A stretch of 64,000 nucleotides of DNA from Agromyces sp. 3263 (lineage in GTDB: Bacteria > Actinomycetota > Actinomycetes > Actinomycetales > Microbacteriaceae): assembly GCF_031456545.1 (NCBI RefSeq), contig NZ_JAVDUV010000001.1:1798001-1862000 (forward strand), read 5' to 3'. The position numbers and the translations under genes are program-made. Position 1 is the stretch's first letter. Each line of letters begins with the position of its first letter. Under the pieces are notes generated by a model. The model was not told where the DNA came from, made no database searches, and saw only the letters and a program-made list of their open reading frames with translations. Of the stretch, positions 32,915 through 41,502 are shown in pieces.

Positions 32915-34588
32915 ATGCCGGGCCCCGATGCAGGAACCGTGCCGCGACCGCTGGCAGGGCTGACCCGCCACAACCTCGTCCGCGAGCTCGTCGCGGGTGT
33001 CACGCTGCTCGCCATCGCGATCCCGCTGAACATCGGCTACGCCCAGATCGCCGGCCTGCCGCCGACCGCCGGCCTCTACGCGCTCGTCGTGCCCTCGGTC
33101 GTCTACGCGCTGACGGTGTCGTCGCGGCAGCTGGTGGCGTCTCCGGATGCCGCGGCCGCTGCACTCGTGGCCTCGTCGATCGGCGGGCTGGCGGTGGCCG
33201 GCAGCGCCGACTATCTGACCCTCGCACTCGCGCAGGCGATCCTCGGCGGCATCATGTTCCTGCTGCTGGCCGTCTTCAAGCTCGGCTTCCTCGCGAACTT
33301 CCTGTCGAAGCCGATCCTCGTGGGGTTCGTCGGCGGCCTCGCCCTCGACATCCTCGTGGCGCAGGTCGCGAAGATGCTCGGCGTGAAGATCGACTCGGGC
33401 GGCGAGTTCGTCGACAAGGTCTCGGGGCTCGTCACCGGACTCGACGGGGTGAACTGGTGGTCGGTGCTCATCTCGGCGGTCTCCCTCGCGATCCTGCTCG
33501 TCGGTCGGCGGGTGGCCCCTGCGGTGCCCTGGGCGCTCGTCGTCCTCGTGCTCGCGACCGTCGGCGTGGTGATCGCCGACCTCGACGACGCCGGCGTCGC
33601 GGTGCTCGGCCCGGTCGAGGCGGGGCCGCCGACGCTGACCTGGCCGGTCCTCGACTGGAGCACGTGGCTCGTGCTCGTGCCGTCGGCGATGGCGCTCACG
33701 CTCGTCACGACCGCGGAGGGGCTGCTCGTCGCCCGCTCGTACGGCGAACGGCACGACTACTCGACCCGCCCGAACCGCGACCTGTTCGCGTTCGGGCTCG
33801 GCAACATCGCCGCCGGTGCGACGGGTGGCTTCACGATCGGCTCGTCGACGTCGCGCACCGCTGCGATGGACCAGGCGGGCTCGCGCACGCAGCTCCCGTC
33901 GCTCGTCACCGCGCTCGGCACACTCGTCCTGCTGGTGTTCGGCACCGGACTGCTCGAGGACATCCCGTCACCTGCGATCGGCGCGATCGTCGCCGTCGCC
34001 ATCGTGCCGCTGCTCGGCGTCCGCGAGTTCGCGGCGCTCTGGAGGGCCGATCGCTTCGAGTTCGCGGTCGCCGCAGCCTGCTTCCTCGTCACCCTGTTCA
34101 TCGGCTCGATCCCCGGCATCCTGGTGGCGTTCGTCCTGGCGCTGGTGAACCTGGCGAAGCGGGCGGCGAACCCGGCCATCGACGTGCTCGCGGCCAGCGG
34201 CGAGCCCACCGAGTCGCTGCTCGAGGAGGCGCCCGAGGGCAGCGTCACCGCTCCGGGCGTCATCGTCGTCCGACTCGCCGCACCCCTCTTCTTCGCGAAC
34301 GGCTCGGTGTTCGGCGACGCGGTGAAGCGTGCGGTCACGGCCGCGCCCGAGGCATCCGTGCACCACGTGGTCATCGACATGGAGGCGGTGACCGACGTCG
34401 ACGTCACCGGTGCCGAGAGCTTCGAGGCGCTGGAGTCGTGGCTGAAGGAGCGGCGTATCGAGCTCGGGTTCAGCCGCGTGCGGCCCGACGCCCGCGCCCG
34501 GCTCGCGCACCTCGGGCTCCTCGGCGACCACGCCGTCTACGACACCAACCGGGCCGCGGTCGCGGCGCTCGCAGCACCCGCGAGCTGA
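32915..34588 (+). CDS. SulP-family anion transporter with STAS domain
   Basis: 557 residues, ATG immediately after the CLC gene stop, so surely one operon. The N-terminal half has the sulphate permease pattern IPLNIGYAQIAGLPPTAGLY, and later GNIAAGATGGFTIGSSTSRT, with 10-12 membrane segments. The C-terminal STAS domain (about 440-555) reads VIVVRLAAPLFFANGSVFGD and VVIDMEAVTDVDVTGAES. SulP proteins carry sulphate, bicarbonate or other oxyanions with sodium or proton. Pairing with a CLC protein hints at coupled anion or pH balance. Confidence 0.9.
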   Translation: MPGPDAGTVPRPLAGLTRHNLVRELVAGVTLLAIAIPLNIGYAQIAGLPPTAGLYALVVPSVVYALTVSSRQLVASPDAAAAALVASSIGGLAVAGSADYLTLALAQAILGGIMFLLLAVFKLGFLANFLSKPILVGFVGGLALDILVAQVAKMLGVKIDSGGEFVDKVSGLVTGLDGVNWWSVLISAVSLAILLVGRRVAPAVPWALVVLVLATVGVVIADLDDAGVAVLGPVEAGPPTLTWPVLDWSTWLVLVPSAMALTLVTTAEGLLVARSYGERHDYSTRPNRDLFAFGLGNIAAGATGGFTIGSSTSRTAAMDQAGSRTQLPSLVTALGTLVLLVFGTGLLEDIPSPAIGAIVAVAIVPLLGVREFAALWRADRFEFAVAAACFLVTLFIGSIPGILVAFVLALVNLAKRAANPAIDVLAASGEPTESLLEEAPEGSVTAPGVIVVRLAAPLFFANGSVFGDAVKRAVTAAPEASVHHVVIDMEAVTDVDVTGAESFEALESWLKERRIELGFSRVRPDARARLAHLGLLGDHAVYDTNRAAVAALAAPAS

Positions 34589-34625
34589 GACGTCACGCGG
34601 CGCCGCCGCACGGAAGGAGCACCAC

Positions 34626-35297
34626 ATGGGCCCGATCATCGGCGACATCCTGCCGCTCGCGCTGGGCATCGCGATCAGCCCGATCCCGATCATCGCCGCA
34701 ATCCTCATGCTGCTCTCGCCGAAGGCGAAGGGCACGAGCGTCGGCTTCCTCATCGGGTGGGTGCTCGGCATCGTCGTCGCCGTCGTGCTGTTCACGCTGC
34801 TCGCCTCCGTCATCCCCGAGAACGACCCGGATGCCTCGAAGCCCGTTTCCGGCGTGATCAAGATCGTGCTGGGCATCGCCCTCCTGTTCCTCGCCCTGCG
34901 GCAGTGGCGCAGCCGCCCGAAGCCCGGCGAGGAGCCCGAGCTTCCGAAGTGGATGGCGGCCATCGATCAGATGACGGCCGGCCGCGGTCTCGTGCTCGGA
35001 TTCCTGCTGTCCGCGGTCAACCCGAAGAACCTGCTGATGGCGGTCGCCGCCGGCGTGATCATCGGCACCGCCGGCCTGGCCGTTGGCGAGGCGGCGGTCG
35101 TGATCCTCGTGTTCGTGCTCATCGCGGCGAGCACCGTGGCCATCCCGGTCATCGCCTACCTCGTGGCGTCGAAGCGCATGGCGGGCCCGCTCGAGGCCCT
35201 GCGCGGCTGGCTCGTGCACAACAATGCGACCGTCATGGCCGTGCTGCTGCTCGTCATCGGCGTCGTCGTCATCGGCAAGGGCATCGGGAGCTTCTGA
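34626..35297 (+). CDS. GAP-family (Sap/GPL-addressing-type) membrane protein
   Basis: 223 residues with six hydrophobic segments, opening LPLALGIAISPIPIIAAILM and with LLSAVNPKNLLMAVAAGV in the middle, both typical of the actinobacterial GAP/Sap family. In mycobacteria such proteins help move glycopeptidolipids or sulfolipids to the surface. AAGGAG lies 8 bases before the ATG, 37 bases after the SulP gene. It shares the six-helix LysE-like fold, so a small-molecule exporter is also possible. Confidence 0.85.
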   Translation: MGPIIGDILPLALGIAISPIPIIAAILMLLSPKAKGTSVGFLIGWVLGIVVAVVLFTLLASVIPENDPDASKPVSGVIKIVLGIALLFLALRQWRSRPKPGEEPELPKWMAAIDQMTAGRGLVLGFLLSAVNPKNLLMAVAAGVIIGTAGLAVGEAAVVILVFVLIAASTVAIPVIAYLVASKRMAGPLEALRGWLVHNNATVMAVLLLVIGVVVIGKGIGSF

Positions 35298-35299
35298 GC

Positions 35300-36349
35300 A
35301 TGACCGACGAGGCGGTGGCGCCGCCCGGTCTCGCCCGCGGCACCCGGGTGCTGCTCACCGTCGCGGCGGCGGTCATCGTCTTCGTGGGCATCTGGTTCGC
35401 CCGCGACATTCTCGTGCCGGTGGCGGTCGCGGCGGTCGTCGTGATCATCGCCCACCCGGTGCGCCGCCCGCTCGAGCGCCGTGGCTGGCCGAGCTGGCTC
35501 GCCACCACCATCGTCATCCTCGTGGGATACGCGATCCTCGCCGTGCTCGGGGCGCTGCTCGTCGTGGCATCCGCCCAGTTCGTCGGCATGCTGCCCGACT
35601 ACGCCGACGAGCTGCAGGCGACGGCGCAGGGGATGCTCGGCTGGCTGGAGTCGCTGGGCTTCTCGACCGACGCGGCCGGGTCGGCGGCGTCGGCGATCGA
35701 TCCCGAGCAGCTGCTCGCGGTGGCGACGGGTGTGGCCGATGCCGTGCTCGGCGCCGCGACGGCGTTCTTCTTCGTGCTCGCCTACGTGCTGTTCATGGCG
35801 GCGGATGCCTCGCGCTTCTCCCGCGCCGGGCGGCACGTGTTCGGCGGGGCCGCCGCCGACGCGATCGGCGCGCGCTACTTCTCCGGCGTGCGCCGCTACT
35901 ACGTGGTGAACGCCTCGTTCGGAGCGGTCGTCGCCGTGCTCGACGGCCTGCTGCTGTGGGCGCTCGGGATCCCCGTGCCGATCACCTGGGCGATCCTCGC
36001 GTTCGTCACGAACTTCATCCCGAACATCGGGTTCGTGATCGGCCTCATCCCACCGGCGGTCCTCGCCCTCGTCATCGGGGGCTGGCCGTTGGCGCTCACC
36101 GTGGTGCTCGCCTACTCGCTCATCAACGTGATCCTGCAGGAGTTCGTGCAGCCGAAGTTCGTGAGCGACGCCGTCGGCCTCACGCTCACGATCACGTTCG
36201 TCTCGGTCGTGTTCTGGACGCTCGTGCTCGGGCCGATGGGCGCGCTGCTCTGCATCCCGCTGACGCTGCTGGTGCGGGCGCTGCTGCTCGAGCCCGACCC
36301 GCGCACGGGCACGTTGCGACACCTCACGGGCGATCCGCAGGCGCCCTAG
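35300..36349 (+). CDS. AI-2E family transporter
   Basis: 349 residues, starting 2 bases after the GAP-family gene. Seven or eight membrane segments. The family is marked by FARDILVPVAVAAVVVIIAH at the start and by FVTNFIPNIGFVIGLIPPAV, then LINVILQEFVQPKFVSDAVG, in the second half. Members have been tied to autoinducer-2 export and to sodium/proton exchange; the true substrate is usually unknown. Probably last gene of the CLC-SulP-GAP-AI-2E run. Confidence 0.92.
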   Translation: MTDEAVAPPGLARGTRVLLTVAAAVIVFVGIWFARDILVPVAVAAVVVIIAHPVRRPLERRGWPSWLATTIVILVGYAILAVLGALLVVASAQFVGMLPDYADELQATAQGMLGWLESLGFSTDAAGSAASAIDPEQLLAVATGVADAVLGAATAFFFVLAYVLFMAADASRFSRAGRHVFGGAAADAIGARYFSGVRRYYVVNASFGAVVAVLDGLLLWALGIPVPITWAILAFVTNFIPNIGFVIGLIPPAVLALVIGGWPLALTVVLAYSLINVILQEFVQPKFVSDAVGLTLTITFVSVVFWTLVLGPMGALLCIPLTLLVRALLLEPDPRTGTLRHLTGDPQAP

Positions 36350-36459
36350 AACACGGGAGAACCGGGCAATCCGCATGTTCGCCGAGGATTCGCGAGCGAT
36401 GCTGGCGCCGCCTTCGAGGCCCGGGCTAGTCTGCAATCACACCGATCAAGGGGGACCAC

Positions 36460-36888
36460 ATGGCGGAGTTCGAATACGGCCCGGTCGAGCTGTATCTCGT
36501 CGGATTCGAGGGGGACCGTCCTGACGACGCCACCCTCGACGCGATCCGGGAACTGGTGGAGGGCGGCGAGATCCGCCTCATCGACCTGCTCGTGATCTCG
36601 CGAGAAGACGACGGGTCGGTGCTGATCACCGACTACGACGAGATCAGCGACGAGTACGGGTTCGGCGACATCGAACTCGCGGCCATCGGACTCGTCGCCG
36701 AGGAGGACGCACAGGAGTTCGCGCAGGGCATCCCGCCGGGCACGTCGGGTGCGATCTTCGCGATCGAGCTGCTGTGGGCCAAGAAGCTCGCGTCGAAGTT
36801 CGCCGCGTCCGGCGGCATCGTGCTGCAGACCGAGCGCATCCCCGCGCCGGTCGTGAACGCCGCGCTGGCCGAGGCGGAAGGGGAGTAG
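36460..36888 (+). CDS. DUF6325-type small protein
   Basis: 142 residues, AAGGGGGA 6 bases before the ATG. The sequence EYGPVELYLVGFEGDRPDD and later GEIRLIDLLVISREDDGSV and AIFAIELLWAKKLASKF match the pattern of DUF1269/DUF6325 proteins, thought to adopt a membrane-associated ferredoxin-like fold. No catalytic residues. Followed at 2 bases by a SHOCT gene, a pairing common for this family. A TAGTCT -10-like box lies at 36426-36431. Confidence 0.75.
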   Translation: MAEFEYGPVELYLVGFEGDRPDDATLDAIRELVEGGEIRLIDLLVISREDDGSVLITDYDEISDEYGFGDIELAAIGLVAEEDAQEFAQGIPPGTSGAIFAIELLWAKKLASKFAASGGIVLQTERIPAPVVNAALAEAEGE

Positions 36889-36890
36889 GC

Positions 36891-37259
36891 ATGCCGTTCC
36901 GCAGGATGGGTCGTCCGGGCCTCGTCGGGCTGGCGGCCCGCACGGCCGTCGTCGCCGGCACCGCCACCGCGGTCAGCGGCGGCATCCAGCGCCACCAGGC
37001 CAACAAGCAGCAGGACCAGTACGAGCAGCAGCAGTACGAGGCCCAGCAGCAGCAGGCGCAGATGCAGGCGGCGGCGCAGCAGGCCGTCGCGCAGCAGCAG
37101 GCCGCGATGGGCTACGCGGCCCAGCCGGCTGCGCCCGCGCCCGCTGCGCCCGCCGGCACCGACCTCGTCGGCGAGCTGCAGAAGCTGGGGGCGCTGCGCG
37201 ACCAGGGCATCCTCAGCGACGCCGAGTTCGCCGCGGCCAAGGCGAAGCTGCTCGGGTGA
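36891..37259 (+). CDS. SHOCT-domain protein
   Basis: 122 residues from ATG at 36891, 2 bases after the DUF6325-type gene. One hydrophobic stretch (LVGLAARTAVVAGTATAVSG), a Gln-rich coiled middle (YEQQQYEAQQQQAQMQAAAQ) and a C-terminal SHOCT helix pair (LVGELQKLGALRDQGILSDA then EFAAAKAKLLG). Likely peripheral or membrane-bound partner of the preceding protein. Its stop overlaps the GTG of the polyketide synthase (GTGA), an unexpected coupling to a biosynthetic gene. Confidence 0.85.
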   Translation: MPFRRMGRPGLVGLAARTAVVAGTATAVSGGIQRHQANKQQDQYEQQQYEAQQQQAQMQAAAQQAVAQQQAAMGYAAQPAAPAPAAPAGTDLVGELQKLGALRDQGILSDAEFAAAKAKLLG

Positions 37260-38398
37260 CCGTCGCGCTTCGGGCGGTCGCCACGGCAGTGCCACCCACG
37301 GTGCTCGTACAGGAGCAGGTGCGCGACGTGTTCGCCGCCCAGCCGGGACTCAACCGGCTGGCGCAGCGGATCGTCGCCACCTCGTTCAACGTGTCGGGCA
37401 TCGAGACGCGCCACACGGTGCTCGAGGAGCTCAGCTGGGATCCTCGCACCCAGGAGCCCGTCTTCTTCGACCTCGCGAGCGGCGAGCTGCTCCTGCCGGG
37501 CACCAAGGTGCGCAACGAGATCTACGCCACCGAGGCGACGAAGCTCTACGTGCGGGCCGCACAGGCGGCGATCGACGGATGCCCCGGCATCGAGGCATCC
37601 GACATCACCCATGTGGTCACGGTGTCGTGCACCGGCTTCTACGCGCCCGGGCCCGACTTCATGCTGGTGCGCGAGCTCGGCCTCGGCCCGGCCGTGCAGC
37701 GATACCACCTCGGGTTCATGGGGTGCTACGCCGCGATGCCCGCGCTCCGCACCGCGAAGCAGTTCTGCGAAGCGGATGCCGCGGCGGTCGTGCTCGTGGT
37801 CTCGGCCGAGCTCTGCACGCTGCACCTGCGCACCTCGAACGATCCCGACACCATCGTGGCCTCGTCGCTCTTCGCCGACGGCGCCGCGGCCGGGATCGTG
37901 ACGGCCAGGCCCCTCGCCGACGGCGAGCGCGCCTTCGACCTCGACCGGTTCGAGACGCGCATCACGCCGAACGGCGAGGACGACATGGCGTGGAAGATCG
38001 GCGACCACGGCTTCGAGATGGTGCTCTCGAACGCGGTGCCGACGATCATCGACGACCACATCACCGGCGCCATCGAACCGCTGCTCGACCACGACGAGGC
38101 GCTGACGGAGGCGCTGGCGACCGACGCCGCGAGCGAGGCGATCGAGCACTGGGCGATCCATCCCGGCGGCCGCAGCATCCTCGACAAGGTCGAGACGCGG
38201 CTCGGGCTCACCGAGGCGCAGTTGGTGCCCGCGCGCGAGACGCTCCGCGACTTCGGCAACATGTCGAGCGCGACGGTGCTGTTCGTGCTGCGGAACATCC
38301 TCGATTCGGATGCCGCCGACGACGGCGATCGCGTCGTCGCCATGGCGTTCGGCCCCGGCCTCACGGTCGAGTCGGCGCTCATGACGGTGCGCGCCTAA
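37256..38398 (+). CDS. Type III polyketide synthase
   Basis: 380 residues, GTG start coupled to the SHOCT gene by GTGA. The thiolase-fold catalytic triad is complete: Cys in LGFMGCYAAMPALR (about residue 160), His in HWAIHPGGRSILD (about 302) and Asn in FGNMSSATVLFVLR (about 338). Such enzymes condense malonyl-CoA onto an acyl-CoA starter and cyclise it to resorcinols, pyrones or related aromatics. A methyltransferase and an FAD monooxygenase follow, the same trio as srsA-srsB-srsC of Streptomyces griseus, where alkylresorcinols are methylated and oxidised to quinones. Product here unknown. Confidence 0.93.
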   Translation: MTVALRAVATAVPPTVLVQEQVRDVFAAQPGLNRLAQRIVATSFNVSGIETRHTVLEELSWDPRTQEPVFFDLASGELLLPGTKVRNEIYATEATKLYVRAAQAAIDGCPGIEASDITHVVTVSCTGFYAPGPDFMLVRELGLGPAVQRYHLGFMGCYAAMPALRTAKQFCEADAAAVVLVVSAELCTLHLRTSNDPDTIVASSLFADGAAAGIVTARPLADGERAFDLDRFETRITPNGEDDMAWKIGDHGFEMVLSNAVPTIIDDHITGAIEPLLDHDEALTEALATDAASEAIEHWAIHPGGRSILDKVETRLGLTEAQLVPARETLRDFGNMSSATVLFVLRNILDSDAADDGDRVVAMAFGPGLTVESALMTVRA

Positions 38399-38417
38399 CC
38401 GATGGGCACCTGACCCG

Positions 38418-39158
38418 ATGAGCACCGTGCCCGGGTTCTTCGATTCGGGATTCCTGCGGCAGCGCGACGACACCGCGACCGAGCTGATGGACGACCACGA
38501 CGGCGACGTCGCGGCGCTCGCCCGCACGTACGAGCGGTTCCGCCTGGTGAACGCGGTCGTGTCGAACCAGCGGGCGGTGTACCGCCGGTGGGTGCGGCCA
38601 TGCCTCTCGCCGACCGAGACGCGCCGGGTGCTCGACATCGGCACCGGCGGCGCCGACCTGCCCCGCGCCCTGTTGCGGTGGGCGCGCGCCGACGGGTTGC
38701 GGCTCGAGGTGACCGCGATCGACCCCGACGCCCGATCGCTCGACTGGGCGCTCGCCCAGCCTGCCGACCCGGGGCTCGTGCTGCGGCGCGTGTCGAGCTC
38801 GGAGCTCGCCGACGCGGGCGAGCGGTTCGAGGTGGTCACGTCGAACCACGTGCTGCACCATCTCGACGGCCACCAGTTCGGGGCGCTGCTCGCCGACTCG
38901 GAGCGGCTCGCGGCCGACGGCGGGATCGCGGTGCATGCCGACATCGAGCGGTCGCGATACGGCTACGCCGGGTTCGCGCTCGGCACCCTCCCGTTCTCGC
39001 GCAACCTGCTCGCCGGCTCGTACATCCGCGCCGACGGGCTCACCTCGATCCGGCGCAGCCACACCGCGGCCGAGCTGGCGGCGGTGCTGCCGCCCGGATG
39101 GCGCGTTCGGCGGGGCATCCCGTCGCGACTCGAGGTGGTGTGGGAGGCGGATGCCTGA
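38418..39158 (+). CDS. Class I SAM-dependent methyltransferase of the polyketide cluster
   Basis: 246 residues. Motif I is RRVLDIGTGGADLPRALL (about 71-88), VTAIDPDARSLDWA gives motif II and VVTSNHVLHHLDG motif IV. It belongs to the Rossmann-fold class I methyltransferases, unlike SrsB of Streptomyces, which is of the membrane ICMT type, so the methylation step would be done by a non-homologous enzyme. Probable target: a hydroxyl or ring carbon of the type III polyketide. It overlaps the monooxygenase start by 8 bases. Confidence 0.85.
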   Translation: MSTVPGFFDSGFLRQRDDTATELMDDHDGDVAALARTYERFRLVNAVVSNQRAVYRRWVRPCLSPTETRRVLDIGTGGADLPRALLRWARADGLRLEVTAIDPDARSLDWALAQPADPGLVLRRVSSSELADAGERFEVVTSNHVLHHLDGHQFGALLADSERLAADGGIAVHADIERSRYGYAGFALGTLPFSRNLLAGSYIRADGLTSIRRSHTAAELAAVLPPGWRVRRGIPSRLEVVWEADA

Positions 39159-40326
39159 GCACGAGGCCGCGGCGCACGTGCCGCCCGAGGCGCGGCACGA
39201 CGTGGCCGTGGTGGGCGGCGGTGCCGTCGGCCTGCTGCTCGCGTGCCTGCTCGCCCAGCGCGGCCTCGACGTCGTGGTGTTCGAGCGTCGGTCGGGTCGC
39301 TCCGACCGGTCGCGGGCGATCGGCATCCACCCTCCTGGACTGCGGGCACTCGCTCGCGCGGGCGTCGAGGAGGAGGTGCGGTCGAGGGCGATCGAGATCC
39401 ACGACGGGCGGGTGACCTGCGAGGGGCGCACGCTCGGCGCCATGTCGTTCGCGAAGGCGGGCACCGTGCTGTCGCTGCCGCAGCTCGAGACGGAGGAGCT
39501 GCTCGAGCGCCGGCTGGCGGAGGTGCGCCCGGGGTCACTGCGGCGCGGCATGGAGGTGCGCGGCCTGCACGACCGCGGCACGCACGTCGAGCTTGACGTC
39601 GCCGTGACCGAGGGCGGCGAGCGGCTGCCCGTCGTCGCCGCGCGGTACGTGGTCGGGGCCGACGGCGTGCGCAGCGGCATCCGGAGCATGGTGGGCGTCG
39701 ACTGGGTGGCGCACCGCGGTCGCGCGCACTACGTGATGGGCGACACCCGCGACGACACGGGCGAGCCCGGCAGCGCCCTGCTGCACTTCGAGCCCGCGGG
39801 CGTCGTGGAGTCGTTCCCGATGCCCGGCGGGCTGCGGCGCTGGGTGGCCTGGGTGCGCCGACCGCTCGCGGCGCCCACGTCGGCGCAGCTCGCCACGATC
39901 GTGCGCACCCGCGCCGGCGGGGTCTTCGACATCGACGCGGCATCCGAGCCGAGCGGGTTCGAGGCACGCCAGCACCTGGCCGGTCGGATGTCGCAGGGCC
40001 GCGTCGCGCTCGCCGGCGACGCCGCGCACGAGATCAGCCCCATCGGCGGGCAGGGCATGAACCTCGGCTGGATCGACGCGATACGACTCGACCACGACCT
40101 CGCCGCGGCGCTTGCGGTGGGCGCGCCCTACGAGCCGTTCGAGACGTACGACCGGGTGCGGCGGCCCGCCGCGCGCCGCGCCATCCGCCAGGCGGCGTTC
40201 AACATGCGCATGGGCGCGCCGGCAGCGGGTCTTCGTCTGCGCGCCCGCAACGGCATCGTGCGCACGCTCGCGGTGCCGCCGCTTCGAGCGGTGCTCGCGC
40301 GGGCGTTCACGATGCGCTGGCTCTAG
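39151..40326 (+). CDS. FAD-dependent aromatic-ring monooxygenase of the polyketide cluster
   Basis: 391 residues from ATG at 39151 (the frame is open further upstream, but this start overlaps the methyltransferase stop and precedes the FAD fold). DVAVVGGGAVGLLLACLLA is the GxGxxG ADP-binding motif, VVGADGVRSGIRSM the DG motif that touches FAD and NADPH, and ALAGDAAHEISPIGGQGMNL the GD motif binding ribityl. These define group A flavin hydroxylases (UbiH/PHBH type). Likely hydroxylates the aromatic polyketide, leading to a quinone as SrsC does; that is inference from the neighbours. Confidence 0.92.
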   Translation: MPEHEAAAHVPPEARHDVAVVGGGAVGLLLACLLAQRGLDVVVFERRSGRSDRSRAIGIHPPGLRALARAGVEEEVRSRAIEIHDGRVTCEGRTLGAMSFAKAGTVLSLPQLETEELLERRLAEVRPGSLRRGMEVRGLHDRGTHVELDVAVTEGGERLPVVAARYVVGADGVRSGIRSMVGVDWVAHRGRAHYVMGDTRDDTGEPGSALLHFEPAGVVESFPMPGGLRRWVAWVRRPLAAPTSAQLATIVRTRAGGVFDIDAASEPSGFEARQHLAGRMSQGRVALAGDAAHEISPIGGQGMNLGWIDAIRLDHDLAAALAVGAPYEPFETYDRVRRPAARRAIRQAAFNMRMGAPAAGLRLRARNGIVRTLAVPPLRAVLARAFTMRWL

Positions 40327-40332
40327 CGAGGC

Positions 40333-40773
40333 TCAGAGCACGACGCGCGTGAGGAGGAACACCGGGATCAGCCGGTCGGTCTTGCGCTGGTAGTCGGCGT
40401 AGGGCGGGTATGCCTCGACCGCGCGAGCCCACCATTCCTCGCGCTCCGCCCCCTCGAGCTCGCGCGCCTCGTAGTCGTGCCGCTCGGCGCGGTCCTGCAG
40501 CTCGACGTGCGGGTGCTTCTTCAGGTTCCAGTACCAGACCGGGTGCTTCGCGGCGCCGCCGAGCGATGCCACGACCGCGTACGCCCCGTCGTGCTCCACG
40601 CGCATGAGCGCGGTCTTGCGGAGCTTGCCGGTCTTCGCGCCGACGCTCGTGAGCAGGACGATCGGCAATCCGCGGAGCGTGTTCGCCTGCTCGCCGTTCG
40701 ACGCCTCGAACGTCTCGGCCTGCCTGCGTGCCCATCCCGACGTGCTCGGCTCGTACTCGCCTTCCAGTGGCAT
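40333..40773 (-). CDS. F420 (deazaflavin)-dependent nitroreductase-family protein, Ddn-like
   Basis: 146 residues, ATG with GGAGG 5 bases upstream. The split-barrel family is recognised by [20 protein letters not shown], the F420-binding G-x-K/R-S/T-G-x-x-R-x-T/S-x-L pattern, and by [16 protein letters not shown] and the closing [14 protein letters not shown]. Family members reduce quinones, nitro compounds or enones with F420H2. It lies 6 bases from the end of the convergent monooxygenase, so a role on the quinone product is possible, though it is on the other strand. Confidence 0.88.
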   Translation of the reverse strand: MPLEGEYEPSTSGWARRQAETFEASNGEQANTLRGLPIVLLTSVGAKTGKLRKTALMRVEHDGAYAVVASLGGAAKHPVWYWNLKKHPHVELQDRAERHDYEARELEGAEREEWWARAVEAYPPYADYQRKTDRLIPVFLLTRVVL

Positions 40774-40851
40774 GGAACCTCCTCGATCTCTCTTCGACCA
40801 TACGCGGCCCGGCCGTATCCGGAATCGAGCGGATGCCGCAGAATGGCGAGC

Positions 40852-41352
40852 ATGACCGACCCGCACCTGCTCGGACCCGGCTTGCTGCCGACGCCCTTCA
40901 CCGCCGACGAGATCCGCACCGGTTGCCCCGACGGGCGCACGATCCGGCTCTTCGTCGAGCCCGCCGAGGGCGAGCCGTTCGAGCGGGTCAACCGCTTCGT
41001 CGAGGCCGACGAGACGGGAGCGACGCTCGAGCGCTGGTGGGTCGGCCCCGACGGGCTGGTCGACGGCGAGGTCGAGCACGAGCGCACGAGCTGGCTCGAC
41101 CTCCAGCGGCACGCGGCGTTCCCGGCCGACCGCACGACGTCGTCGCGCGAGACCCTCGAGCTGCCGATCGGCACGGTCGAGTGCGTTCGGTTCGACGTGC
41201 GGCCCGAGGCATCCGTCGTCGATGGCGCCGCCGTCGCGACGTTCTGGTTCTCGCCCGCTCACCCCGGGATGCCCGTGCGGTACGAGCAGCCGGCCGACTC
41301 CGGCGGAATCGATCGCACGACGATGGTGGGCGACGAGGTCGAGGTCGACTGA
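40852..41352 (+). CDS. Conserved-looking protein of unknown function
   Basis: 166 residues. No signal peptide or membrane segment. Contains [40 protein letters not shown] and [20 protein letters not shown], giving an all-beta look; I do not recognise the family. An in-frame ATG at 40843 is an alternative start. A CAGAAT box 7 bases before 40852 would fit a leaderless transcript. Divergent from the F420-type reductase with 78 bases between, so they may share regulation. Confidence 0.7.
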   Translation: MTDPHLLGPGLLPTPFTADEIRTGCPDGRTIRLFVEPAEGEPFERVNRFVEADETGATLERWWVGPDGLVDGEVEHERTSWLDLQRHAAFPADRTTSSRETLELPIGTVECVRFDVRPEASVVDGAAVATFWFSPAHPGMPVRYEQPADSGGIDRTTMVGDEVEVD

Positions 41353-41463
41353 GGCGGGCGAGGACGAACGCGCCCAGACGGTGGCGGTCGCCGGGGCATC
41401 CGTCTACCGTGAGTGACGGGCGGATTCCGCCGCTCGATCCGGAATATCCGCCTTCGGTGCAAA

Positions 41464-41484
41464 GTTGAGTCAAGTAGACTCAAG
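41464..41484. promoter_or_regulatory. HAIR operator upstream of clpB
   Basis: GTTGAGT, seven bases, ACTCAAG, with the same single mismatch as HAIR 1 before dnaK. It lies 18 bases before the clpB GTG and places clpB under HspR. Confidence 0.88.
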
Positions 41485-41502
41485 TTTGACGAAGGGATGC
41501 CT

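Noticed and set aside
37021..37110. CAG-rich repeat in the SHOCT gene, considered as a tandem repeat or CRISPR-like array
   Set aside because: It encodes a Gln-rich coiled stretch in frame; unit lengths are irregular and there are no spacers.
41413..41502. In-frame start at 41413 upstream of clpB that would add 30 residues
   Set aside because: It would lie upstream of the HAIR operator and its residues do not resemble a Clp_N domain.
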